Positions 1-7,650 of a stretch of DNA of 64,000 nucleotides are shown in pieces. The position numbers were made by a program, and so were the translations under genes. Source of the stretch: Parafrankia sp041008525 (lineage in GTDB: Bacteria > Actinomycetota > Actinomycetes > Frankiales > Frankiaceae); assembly GCF_041008525.1 (NCBI RefSeq), contig NZ_JBFLUG010000009.1, forward strand, positions 47,680-111,679. Direction: 5' to 3'. Every line of letters starts with the position of its first letter. Position 1 is the stretch's first letter. The notes under the pieces were generated by a model. It was not told the origin of the DNA. It was given only the letters and a program-made list of their open reading frames with translations, and did no database searches.

Positions 1-711
1 GTGCCCGCGCAGGGCCGGGTCGGGGCCGTCGCCTGCCTGTCCGGGCGCACCGCGGCCTACCGGCGCTCGGCGATCCTGCCCGTGCTGCACAACCTGGAGC
101 ACGAGTTCTTCCTCGGCCGGCGGTGCATCGCCGGTGACGACGGGCGGCTGACCTGGCTCGTGCTCGCCTCCGGCTACCGGACGATGCACCAGCACACGGC
201 ACGTGCCATGTCGATGTTCCCGGACAACCTGCGGGCCTTCCTGAAGCAGCGGGTCCGCTGGAGCCGGAACTCCTACCGGACCTACCTGACGGCCATCTAC
301 AAGGGCTGGCTGTGGCGGCAGCCCCTGATCACGCAGATCAGTGTGCTGCAGATCGTGCTCACGCCGGTGACGATGGGCGTGGCGATGACCTACTTCGTCC
401 TGTGGATGTTCCGGCCGGAGCCGAACGCTCCGATCATCGCGGTCGCCTGGCTGCTGCTCGGACGACTCATCCGCGGGCTCTCTCACCTACGGGAGCATCC
501 CCGCGACATCTTCATCCTCCCCCTCACCGTACTGATGATCATCATCATCGCGCTGCCGATCAAGGCCTGGGCCCTCGTCTCGATGAACAAGCAGGGCTGG
601 CTGACCCGACGCTCCGACCTGATCGGCGGCGAGGGACAGACCGACGCCTCCACCCGAACCGGCCCGGCAGCCCGCCCGGCGGCCGCCACAGCGACGGGCG
701 GAGCCCGATGA
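1..711 (+). CDS. Processive family 2 glycosyltransferase, C-terminal part (cut by window edge)
   Basis: This is the C-terminal 236 residues or so of a membrane glycosyltransferase of the hyaluronan/alginate/cellulose synthase type; the true start lies left of the window. The sequence shows the acceptor-side GDDGRLT motif (about residue 44) and the QRVRWSRN form of the processive QxxRW signature (about 83). Hydrophobic segments follow at about 108-133, 138-155 and 170-193, ending in a QGWLTR membrane-boundary motif. Such enzymes polymerise a nucleotide-sugar and extrude the chain. The stop overlaps the start of the next beta-helix gene (ATGA), so the genes are translationally coupled and probably make and modify one exopolysaccharide. 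The sugar cannot be read from the sequence. Confidence 0.85.
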   Translation: MPAQGRVGAVACLSGRTAAYRRSAILPVLHNLEHEFFLGRRCIAGDDGRLTWLVLASGYRTMHQHTARAMSMFPDNLRAFLKQRVRWSRNSYRTYLTAIYKGWLWRQPLITQISVLQIVLTPVTMGVAMTYFVLWMFRPEPNAPIIAVAWLLLGRLIRGLSHLREHPRDIFILPLTVLMIIIIALPIKAWALVSMNKQGWLTRRSDLIGGEGQTDASTRTGPAARPAAATATGGAR

Positions 712-2990
712 CCCCGACCCCGACGACCCCGCGGTGGAAGCCCCGCACCGCCCTGGCCGCCCTCGCGCCGCTGGCAGTACTGGCGGCGGTGACGGCGCTG
801 ACCACCCTGACCGCGCTGCCGGCGCAGGCGAAGCCGGTGCCGCCACTGCCTCCGGTCAGTTCCGGGGACGCGAAGCAACAGTCCGTCCTGGTCGACGCCG
901 AGGACATCCGGATGCGGTCCATGTTCGAGCGGTTCGGCGTGCTGACCGCGCCGACCCTCGTCGAGGTCGCCGGCAGCCAGCCCACCCTGCTGTTGCCTGC
1001 CCGCGGGGCCCCCTACAGCGCCGAGGACGTCATCGCCGCCGGCGGCGGGCGGCACGAGGTGGACGGGGCCGTGCTGTTCACCGCGCACGTCCTGGTCGGC
1101 CCGCAGGCCCGGCTGGTGATCGACGCCAGCGTCGGCACGCTGCGGCTGGCGAGCGGCGCAGCCGGCTTCACCTCGGTGGCAACCTGGCGCGGCGGGCTGG
1201 AGTTCGCCGGTGCGACCCCGGACAACCCGCTGACCGTCATCGGCTGGGACGTCCAGAACCTCGAACCGGACAGCCTCACCGCGGACGGCCGCTCCTACCT
1301 TCGCACCATGGGCGGCGAGCTGATCCTGCGCAACGTCAGCGCCAACCACCTGGGTTTCTGGAACGGCCGGACCGGCGGTGTCGCCTGGACGGGAAGCAAG
1401 GGCGAGCCGAGTACCGGCGGGGCGGCGAACTCGACGTTCAGCAACAACATCTACGGGGCCTATGTCTCGGGCAGCGAGGGCATCCAGATGATCGGGGTGC
1501 GCCTGATCGACAACGAGCGCTCCGGCCTCGCCGTGCACCGCGACGCGATCACAACCCTCGTGTCGGGGGTCACCGCCGCCCGCAACCACGGTGACGGCAT
1601 GACCATCGACCGGGCCTCGGGCTCGCGGGTGATGCGCAGCACGGTCGCCGACAACAGCGGCGACGGCATCTCCCTGGACGGCCGTGGCCTCGGTGTGATC
1701 GCCACTGCGACCGGCGTCCAGATCAACCAGATCAGGGACACACTGATCGAGGAGAACACCGTCTCGGCGAACGGGCGTTACGGGATCAGGGTCGTCGGCG
1801 GCGAGAACACGATCGTCCGGAAGAACACGATCAGTGACGGGCAGCTCGGCATCATTGTCAAGAGCGGCGCGAACGGCACCCAGGTCACCGGCAACACCAT
1901 CACCGGGCCGGACGAGGCCGGCATCCAGGTCGGGCCGGACGCCCGCCGCACCGCGATCACCGAGAACGAGGTGTCCGACAGTCGCCTGGGGGTGATCACC
2001 CAGGAGGCGACGACGAACATCATCAGCCGGAACAAGGTCCGCGATGCCACCGAGTTCGCGATCACCGTCCGCGGGCCCGCGGACAACACCGCCATCCAGT
2101 GGAACACCCTCGCCGGCGAGGGGTGGCGTGCCGTCGACATCCGCAAGGCCCTCGGGGTCCGCGAGGCCGACGTGCACCACAACAACGCGGACGGCTGGGT
2201 GGAACGCGAGCCGCAGCACTGGTACACGCTGATCCGCCGGCATCCGGCGCTGGTCGTGTGGGGCGCCGTCGCGCTGTTCCCCATCCTCGGTGCCTGGACC
2301 CGGCACCGGGCCCGGCGTCGCCCGCCGAGGCACCCCTACCCCGAGTCCGAACTGCTGGTCCGGCGGCTCACCGGCGGCACGATGCGCCCGGATGCCGCCT
2401 ACTCCGGCATTCCCGGCCAGCGCGGCGCCGCCGACGACCTCGCCCCGGCCGCATTCGGCCCAACTCCGTACGGCGCGGCCCCGTTCGGCCCGGCCGCGCT
2501 CGTGCCGGTCGCCGGGAGCACCAGGACAGCTCCGGCCGGGACCGCCGTCGCCACATCCACCGCGCTCGCGCCGGTGGGTGCCGGCGCGGCGGGCAGGGCC
2601 GGCGCGGCTGGCAGGGACCCGGCCAGCCCCGTGCTCCCCCAGGCACGGCAGCCACGGCGCTCCACCCGCCCGCGGATCGACACCGCGGACACCGGCCCGC
2701 ACGGAACGGGAATGACCGGCCGGCCCTTCGACGGCGCCGATCACAGCGCCGGACCAGCCCAGTGGCCCCGCACCGACTGGCCGGGCGGCCCGGCGGCACC
2801 CGAACCCGGACCGGCCGCCCGCGGGCCCGGCAGCCGGTGGGCGGACGGCCGCCTCCCCGAACCGTCCCGGCCGGCCCCCGAGCCGTACACCGAGCCGCCG
2901 GCACCGCACCCGCACACCGAGCCGCCGACACCGGCCACCGGCCCACACCACCGGCGCCGCCGGCGCTCCAGAGGGGACCACACGAAATGA
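708..2990 (+). CDS. Secreted/membrane-anchored right-handed beta-helix protein
   Basis: A 760-residue exported protein. The ATG overlaps the stop of the upstream glycosyltransferase. A signal peptide (about 1-40, ending ALPAQA) precedes a long region rich in short G-x-x-V/I and N-x-I repeats (about 230-500, for example NTISDGQLGIIV). That pattern is typical of parallel beta-helix (PbH1, pectate-lyase-like) proteins that bind, cleave or epimerise polysaccharide. A single membrane helix (about 510-530, ALVVWGAVALFPILGAW) is followed by a basic stretch and a long Pro/Ala/Gly-rich, probably cytoplasmic tail. The arrangement fits an outward-facing beta-helix acting on the nascent polymer, comparable in concept to AlgG in alginate systems. 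The catalytic type is not assignable. Confidence 0.8.
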   Translation: MTPTPTTPRWKPRTALAALAPLAVLAAVTALTTLTALPAQAKPVPPLPPVSSGDAKQQSVLVDAEDIRMRSMFERFGVLTAPTLVEVAGSQPTLLLPARGAPYSAEDVIAAGGGRHEVDGAVLFTAHVLVGPQARLVIDASVGTLRLASGAAGFTSVATWRGGLEFAGATPDNPLTVIGWDVQNLEPDSLTADGRSYLRTMGGELILRNVSANHLGFWNGRTGGVAWTGSKGEPSTGGAANSTFSNNIYGAYVSGSEGIQMIGVRLIDNERSGLAVHRDAITTLVSGVTAARNHGDGMTIDRASGSRVMRSTVADNSGDGISLDGRGLGVIATATGVQINQIRDTLIEENTVSANGRYGIRVVGGENTIVRKNTISDGQLGIIVKSGANGTQVTGNTITGPDEAGIQVGPDARRTAITENEVSDSRLGVITQEATTNIISRNKVRDATEFAITVRGPADNTAIQWNTLAGEGWRAVDIRKALGVREADVHHNNADGWVEREPQHWYTLIRRHPALVVWGAVALFPILGAWTRHRARRRPPRHPYPESELLVRRLTGGTMRPDAAYSGIPGQRGAADDLAPAAFGPTPYGAAPFGPAALVPVAGSTRTAPAGTAVATSTALAPVGAGAAGRAGAAGRDPASPVLPQARQPRRSTRPRIDTADTGPHGTGMTGRPFDGADHSAGPAQWPRTDWPGGPAAPEPGPAARGPGSRWADGRLPEPSRPAPEPYTEPPAPHPHTEPPTPATGPHHRRRRRSRGDHTK

Positions 2991-4150
2991 CGACCGCCCG
3001 CTCGGCCCGACCCCACCGCCGGACCGCGCGGCTGGCCGCGACCGGCGTCCTGGTGGCGGTCGCGGTCGCTCTGACCTCCTGCGGCTCGGACGGGTCCGGC
3101 TCCGGCGCGGCGCGCACCCCGGCCCCGGAGGAGACGGAGAGCCCCCTCGAAGTCGCGCCGTCCCGGCCCGCTCCCTCGCCGCGGGCCAGCACGGCCGCAC
3201 CGACCGCCGCCGCGGCCACCGCCGGGGTCGAACGGGTCGCATGCCCGTCCGACGGGACCACCGTCACCGACGCCGGTGACCTGCGCAGTGCCCTCGCCGC
3301 AGCGAAGCCGGGTGACGTCATCCAGATCGCCGACGGCGTCTACCGGGGGGCGTTCAAGCTCACCGCCTCGGGCACGGAGGCCGAGCCGATCTGGCTGTGC
3401 GGGTCGGCGGACGCCGTCCTCGACGGCAAGGACGACGACGGTGACGACGACGCCAAGTACGTGCTGCACCTGGAAGGGGCGTCCTGGGTGCGGGTGGTCG
3501 GCTTCTCCGTGCGCAACGGCCAGAAGGGGGTGATCGGGGACGACGTCCAGCATTCGACCATCGCCCAGCTCCACGTCACCACGATCGGCGACGAGGCCAT
3601 TCACCTGCGCACCGCGAGTTCGGACAACATGGTCATCGGCAACGTCATCCGGGACACCGGCAACCGCCGGGAGAAGTTCGGTGAGGGCGTCTACATCGGC
3701 AGCGCCGAGAGCAACTGGTGCACCTACACCGACTGCCAGCCCGACCGCAGTGACCGCAACGCGGTGATCGGCAACGACATCGCCGGGACGACGTCGGAGA
3801 ACATCGACATCAAGGAGGGAACCACCGGCGGGGTGATCCGCGGCAACACCCTCTCCTCGGACGCGCTCGTCGAAGCCGACTCCTGGATCGACGTGAAGGG
3901 CAACGGCTGGCTCGTCGAGGACAACATCGGCGTCGGCGGCGGCACGCTGGAGGACGGCATCCAGACCCATGTCATCGACGAGGGCTGGGGCCGGCAGAAC
4001 ACCTTCCGCCGCAACACCCTCGCCGTGAACGCGACGGGCTTCGGCGTGTACATCCACGAGCCTGACCGGTCCCAGAACATCGTGGCCTGCGACAACGAGG
4101 TGACGGGTGCGCAGTCCGGCCCGTTCAACATCGACTGCACCCGCGGCTGA
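2987..4150 (+). CDS. Beta-helix lipoprotein, PL6/chondroitinase B-like
   Basis: A 387-residue lipoprotein whose ATG overlaps the previous stop by 4 nt. The signal peptide has a clear lipobox (VALTSC, Cys about 29) followed by a Ser/Pro/Ala linker. The mature part starts with a motif like DLRSALAAAKPGDVIQIADGVYRG, the usual opening of chondroitinase B/PL6-type beta-helix proteins. A later segment, NIDIKEGTTGGVIRGNTL, places a Lys and an Arg on one face, resembling the PL6 catalytic pair. Inference: an anchored uronan lyase or epimerase that trims the polymer made by the upstream synthase. The lyase assignment is less certain than the beta-helix fold. Confidence 0.75.
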   Translation: MTTARSARPHRRTARLAATGVLVAVAVALTSCGSDGSGSGAARTPAPEETESPLEVAPSRPAPSPRASTAAPTAAAATAGVERVACPSDGTTVTDAGDLRSALAAAKPGDVIQIADGVYRGAFKLTASGTEAEPIWLCGSADAVLDGKDDDGDDDAKYVLHLEGASWVRVVGFSVRNGQKGVIGDDVQHSTIAQLHVTTIGDEAIHLRTASSDNMVIGNVIRDTGNRREKFGEGVYIGSAESNWCTYTDCQPDRSDRNAVIGNDIAGTTSENIDIKEGTTGGVIRGNTLSSDALVEADSWIDVKGNGWLVEDNIGVGGGTLEDGIQTHVIDEGWGRQNTFRRNTLAVNATGFGVYIHEPDRSQNIVACDNEVTGAQSGPFNIDCTRG

Positions 4151-4168
4151 CGCCGGCCGGCTGGAAGA

Positions 4169-4411
4169 TCAGGGGACCATGGCGCGCAGGCGAACCTGCT
4201 CCTGCAGCCAGTAAAGCTCCTGGGCCCACAGGCGCAGCCGGGCGACGGCCGTGAGCTGCGCCGCCAGCGCACGGGCGACCAGGGGCCGGGCCAGGTGCTG
4301 CGAGGATTCGGGCGGCCACGGCCAGTCGGGGTCGTCCTGCGCCGCGCGCCGGTAGGCTGCCCCGCACAGCGCGACCTCGGCGAGGGCGAAGTCGACCTGC
4401 TCGGTCACCAT
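4169..4411 (-). CDS. Small hypothetical protein
   Basis: An 80-residue, mostly helical protein with balanced charge and several Trp residues; no family recognised. It is convergent with the beta-helix lipoprotein, 18 nt apart. The annotated ATG at 4411 has no good ribosome site. In frame, 33 nt upstream, an ATC codon at 4444-4442 sits 6 nt after a strong GGGGAGG, and the reading ITTEDLRARLTMVTEQ is plausible protein. Either initiation is at 4411 without a leader signal, or at the rare ATC codon. Confidence 0.55.
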   Translation of the reverse strand: MVTEQVDFALAEVALCGAAYRRAAQDDPDWPWPPESSQHLARPLVARALAAQLTAVARLRLWAQELYWLQEQVRLRAMVP

Positions 4412-4716
4412 CGTCAGTCGGGCGCGTAGGTCCTCGGTGGTGATGGTGAGCCTCCCCTGCGGTCCCGGAGATCAGCCGGCCGGGCGGATGTCGTCGGGGC
4501 AGGAGGACATCCCTCAGGGAAGAGTACGAGCAGTGGGGTCGGCTGCGCAGCACCGGATTGCCCACACTCCGGCGACCGGCACGCCGGGTGGGTGATTACC
4601 CGACACGGGTGAGTGAGAGGTCCGCGCCGCCCGGAGCGTGAACTGACCTCCAGGTCGGGTAAGCGAACCTGCGGGGCGCCAACCCGGCGCCCGGACACCC
4701 GATCTCTGGGGGACCG
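4412..4716. other. Divergent intergenic region
   Basis: 305 nt between two small divergent genes. Apart from the possible upstream start of the minus-strand gene (ATC at 4444 with GGGGAGG) I see no RNA gene. A GTGAAC (4638-4643) and a GGGTAA (4657-4662) lie 13 nt apart on the plus strand and loosely resemble a sigma-B-type promoter, but this is weak. Confidence 0.3.
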
Positions 4717-5106
4717 GTGGACCTGACCTCGTCCGAAATCCTGATCATGCTCAGCTTCCCGCTCCTCGCGATGATCGGGATGCTGATGATGAGCAGGCTG
4801 GAACAGAGCCTCTCCTCCGCGGGGCGGGCCGCCCGCGCGGCCGCCTCCGACGCCGTGCCGGCCACCGAAAGCGCACCGGTGGACACCGCGGGCGCGCCGT
4901 CCACCGGCCCGATGCCGGCCAGCCCCGCGATGCCGGCCGGCTCTCCGGTAGCAGTCGGCTCTCCGGTGCCGGCCGTTGCAAGCGTGACCGGCGTGACCGT
5001 CGTGACCGGCGGAAGCGCGACCGCCGTTCCCCTGACGGGAGCGGTTCCGGCCGGTGGTCTGTCCCTGGGCGCTGGTGGGGTGGCGGCGTGCCCTTCGGGT
5101 CAGTAG
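4717..5106 (+). CDS. Small single-pass membrane protein
   Basis: 129 residues starting with GTG after a purine-rich CTGGGGGA stretch. Residues about 6-25 form one hydrophobic helix (ILIMLSFPLLAMIGMLMM). The rest is a Pro/Ala/Val/Gly low-complexity tail of uncertain side. No family is recognised. Its 3' end overlaps the 3' end of the convergent STAS gene by 7 nt. The coding assignment rests on the ordered N-terminus and start context; the tail gives no support. Confidence 0.5.
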   Translation: MDLTSSEILIMLSFPLLAMIGMLMMSRLEQSLSSAGRAARAAASDAVPATESAPVDTAGAPSTGPMPASPAMPAGSPVAVGSPVPAVASVTGVTVVTGGSATAVPLTGAVPAGGLSLGAGGVAACPSGQ

Positions 5107-5447
5107 CCGCGGCGGCGGCCGGCCTCCTCGACCCGTAGCCGACCGGAGAGACCAGTCTCGCGGACAAGCTCACTGAAGGCGGGGGACGCCGCGCGGATGC
5201 GCAGTTCGGTGTGGACGCGGCGGAGCAGAAGCTCTGCCCGCAGGAGCGCGGCCAGGCCCGCGATGTCCACGGCTGCCAGGTCGCCGACGTCCACCGTCAC
5301 CAGGCCGCCGCCCCGGCCCAGAAGCTCTCCGATCTGCTCGCGGAACCGCAGCCGGCCGACGGTGTCGAACTCGCCGCCGAGCTCGATGACGACGTCGTCC
5401 CCGGTTCGCCGCACCGTCATCCGCGTGACTGTCGACTCGACCCGCAT
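5100..5447 (-). CDS. STAS-domain protein (anti-sigma factor antagonist-like)
   Basis: A single STAS domain of 115 residues, the fold of SpoIIAA/RsbV proteins that bind anti-sigma kinases. The sequence shows the N-terminal strand VVIELGGEFD and the central VDVGDLAAVDIAGL. In classical antagonists this second segment is D-S-S-G-L with a phosphorylated Ser; here it is D-I-A-G-L, so the phosphorylation site is missing. The protein may be a constitutive or differently regulated partner. I chose the ATG at 5447, after a G-rich stretch, over the ATG at 5522, which has no ribosome site and lies inside an AT-rich inverted repeat. No sigma factor or kinase gene is adjacent. Confidence 0.75.
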   Translation of the reverse strand: MRVESTVTRMTVRRTGDDVVIELGGEFDTVGRLRFREQIGELLGRGGGLVTVDVGDLAAVDIAGLAALLRAELLLRRVHTELRIRAASPAFSELVRETGLSGRLRVEEAGRRRGY

Positions 5448-5513
5448 GCCTGTCGCCCCCCGGAGATCTCCGTCCGTCACAGCACGGGCGTCATCCCGTC
5501 GGCTGGTCACCGA

Positions 5514-5554
5514 GAGTAACATAGCATCAGCTAATCGTTGAACTACTGTTACTC
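5514..5554. promoter_or_regulatory. AT-rich inverted repeat upstream of the STAS gene
   Basis: GAGTAACA (5514-5521) and TGTTACTC (5547-5554) form perfect 8-bp arms around 25 bp that are unusually AT-rich for this chromosome. The position suggests an operator or promoter element for the STAS gene. The right arm contains AGTAACAGTA on the minus strand, which recurs at 17596-17605. Confidence 0.45.
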
Positions 5555-5570
5555 ATTGCCTGACCAGGGG

Positions 5571-5650
5571 CGGTGCCAGCCACAGACGGTGCCAGCCGCA
5601 GACGGTGCCGGCTCAGGCCACAGACGGTGCCAGCTCAGACGGTGCCGGTA
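5571..5650. repeat. Tandem repeats copying the 3' end of pgi
   Basis: CGGTGCC followed by a short CAG-rich segment occurs at 5571, 5587, 5603, 5625 and 5640, with unit lengths 16, 16, 22 and 15. The last copy is inside the final codons of pgi (encoding GTV and the stop). The other four lie downstream of its stop, as if the gene end had been duplicated repeatedly. Confidence 0.8.
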
Positions 5651-7293
5651 CGGAACCGCTCGATGAGGGCGTTGGTGGAGCTGTCGTGCCGCAGGGGGGC
5701 GGCGGGGTCGGTCAGCTCGGGGATGATCCGCCCGGCCAGCACCTTGCCCAACTCGACTCCCCACTGGTCGAAGCTGTTGACGCCCCAGATGACACCCTGC
5801 GTGAAGACCTTGTGCTCGTACAGTGCCACCAGCTGGCCGAGAGTGAAGGGGGTCAGGGCGGGGACCAGCAGCGTGTTCGTCGGCCGGTTCCCGGCGAACG
5901 TCCGGTGCGGGACCAGTTCCGGCGCCACCCCCTCGGCCGCCACCTCCTCGGAGGTCTTCCCGAAGGCGAGCGCCTCGGTCTGGGCGAAGAAGTTGGCCAT
6001 CAGCAGGGCGTGCTGGTCGACATCGCCGACACCCGCGTGGTTCGGGCGCACGAAGCCGATGAAGTCGGCCGGGACGACGGTCGTCCCCTGGTGCAGGAGC
6101 TGGAAGTAGGCGTGCTGACCGTTCGTCCCCGGTGTGCCCCACACCACCGGGCCCGTCGGCACCTGTACGGGCCGGCCTTCAAGATCAACTGACTTGCCGT
6201 TACTTTCCATGTCAAGCTGCTGCAGGTACGCGGCGAAACGGTCCAGGTACTGACTGTAGGGAAGTACCGCGTGCGCCTGGGAGCCGAAGAAGTCCCGGTA
6301 CCACAGGCCGAGCAGCCCGAGCAGGACCGGCAGGTTCCGCTCGAACGGCGTGTTCCGGAAGTGGACGTCCATCGCGTGGAATCCGGCAAGCATCTCCCGG
6401 AAGTGGCCGGGACCGATGGCGACCATGAGGGACAGGCCGATGGCGGAGTCCATCGAGTACCGGCCGCCCACCCAGTCCCAGAACTCGAACATGTTGGCCG
6501 TGTCGATACCGAACTCGGCGACCTTCTCGGCGTTCGTGGAGACCGCGACGAAATGCGACGAGACCGCCTCCTCGCCGAGTGACGCCGTCAGCCAGGAGCG
6601 GGCCGCCCGGGCGTTCGCGAGGGTCTCCAGTGTCGTGAACGTCTTCGACGCGACGATGAAGAGGGTCGTCGCCGGGTCGAGGTCGTGGGTCGCCTCCCAG
6701 ATGTCGGTCGGGTCGACGTTGGAGACGAACCGGACCGTGATCGACCGGTCGGAGTAGTCGCGAAGCGCCTGGCAGGCCATGGCCGGCCCGAGGTCGGAGC
6801 CGCCGATACCGATGTTCACGACAGTGGTGATGTGCTCGCCCGTCGCACCCGTCCACACCCCGGAGCGGACCCGGTCCGCGAACGCGGACATCCGGTCGAG
6901 CACCGCGTGCACCTCGGGGACCACGTCGGCGCCGTCCACCCGGATGACGTCACCGGCGGGGGCGCGCAGCGCGACGTGCAGGACGGGCCGGTTCTCGGTC
7001 ACGTTGACCCGCTCGCCGCCGAACATCGCCTCGATGCGGGCACCGAGCCCGGCGCGGTTGGCCAGGGCCACCAGCAGTTCGATCGTCCGCGCGGTGACGA
7101 TGTTCTTGGAATAGTCCAGGTGGAGTCCGTCCGAGTCGACACTGAATGACGCGGCACGGTTCTGGTCGTCGGCAAAGAGCTGGCGCAGCGTCACCGCGGA
7201 GAGCTCCGCGTGGTGCGCGGTCAGCGCGGCCCATTCCGGGGTCTGCTGCGCACCCGCTCCAGCGGTGAGGGCGGTGGGCTCGGTGTTCACCAT
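5635..7293 (-). CDS. pgi: Glucose-6-phosphate isomerase
   Basis: A 552-residue enzyme interconverting glucose 6-phosphate and fructose 6-phosphate in the cytoplasm, at the branch of glycolysis, gluconeogenesis and cell-wall sugar supply. Family signatures are present: NIGIGGSDLGPAM in the N-terminal half, SKTFTTLET for phosphate binding, the VGGRYSMDSAIGL block and the C-terminal QGVIWGVNSFDQWGVELGK signature. Length matches the long bacterial/eukaryotic type. The ATG at 7293 is preceded by GAGGAAGG and is preferred over an upstream frame opening that adds non-conserved sequence. It is divergent from the NHL kinase gene. The stop sits inside a tandem repeat. Confidence 0.97.
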   Translation of the reverse strand: MVNTEPTALTAGAGAQQTPEWAALTAHHAELSAVTLRQLFADDQNRAASFSVDSDGLHLDYSKNIVTARTIELLVALANRAGLGARIEAMFGGERVNVTENRPVLHVALRAPAGDVIRVDGADVVPEVHAVLDRMSAFADRVRSGVWTGATGEHITTVVNIGIGGSDLGPAMACQALRDYSDRSITVRFVSNVDPTDIWEATHDLDPATTLFIVASKTFTTLETLANARAARSWLTASLGEEAVSSHFVAVSTNAEKVAEFGIDTANMFEFWDWVGGRYSMDSAIGLSLMVAIGPGHFREMLAGFHAMDVHFRNTPFERNLPVLLGLLGLWYRDFFGSQAHAVLPYSQYLDRFAAYLQQLDMESNGKSVDLEGRPVQVPTGPVVWGTPGTNGQHAYFQLLHQGTTVVPADFIGFVRPNHAGVGDVDQHALLMANFFAQTEALAFGKTSEEVAAEGVAPELVPHRTFAGNRPTNTLLVPALTPFTLGQLVALYEHKVFTQGVIWGVNSFDQWGVELGKVLAGRIIPELTDPAAPLRHDSSTNALIERFRTGTV

Positions 7294-7650
7294 GACGTGG
7301 GGCCCTTCCTCGGCGGGGAGTTCGGAGGCAGTGCTGTCGTGCGGCCGCGTTCCCGGGATCCCCCGGCACGCGCGCACGGCCGAACACCTGTCGACGACGC
7401 CCAGCATGCTGCAGTCGCGCATCTGACGCGTCTGCCGGGTCGCTACCCAGGGCGGAATGGGGGGTATGAGGCCGTAGGATCGCCGAGAACGCGCCGAAGC
7501 ACCCCGGATTGGCCATCCAACGCGGCACCACCAGACGAACCAACCGCGGGGCTGCCCACGCACAATCCCGCACGATGTGGCCCTCGGGATGTCACCACCG
7601 CACGGTGGTTGTGGTGACCGCCCGGCAGCCGGTGACGGACGGAACCGACC
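7294..7650. other. Divergent region between pgi and the kinase gene
   Basis: 357 nt that must hold the promoter of pgi and probably that of the kinase pair. Apart from the pgi ribosome site GAGGAAGG I could not assign a promoter, RNA or conserved structure with confidence. Confidence 0.4.

Noticed and set aside
483..3242. 919-codon minus-strand open frame over the beta-helix genes
   Set aside because: It is antisense to clear signal-peptide and beta-helix proteins; the translation is Arg/Pro/Gly nonsense typical of high-GC antisense frames.
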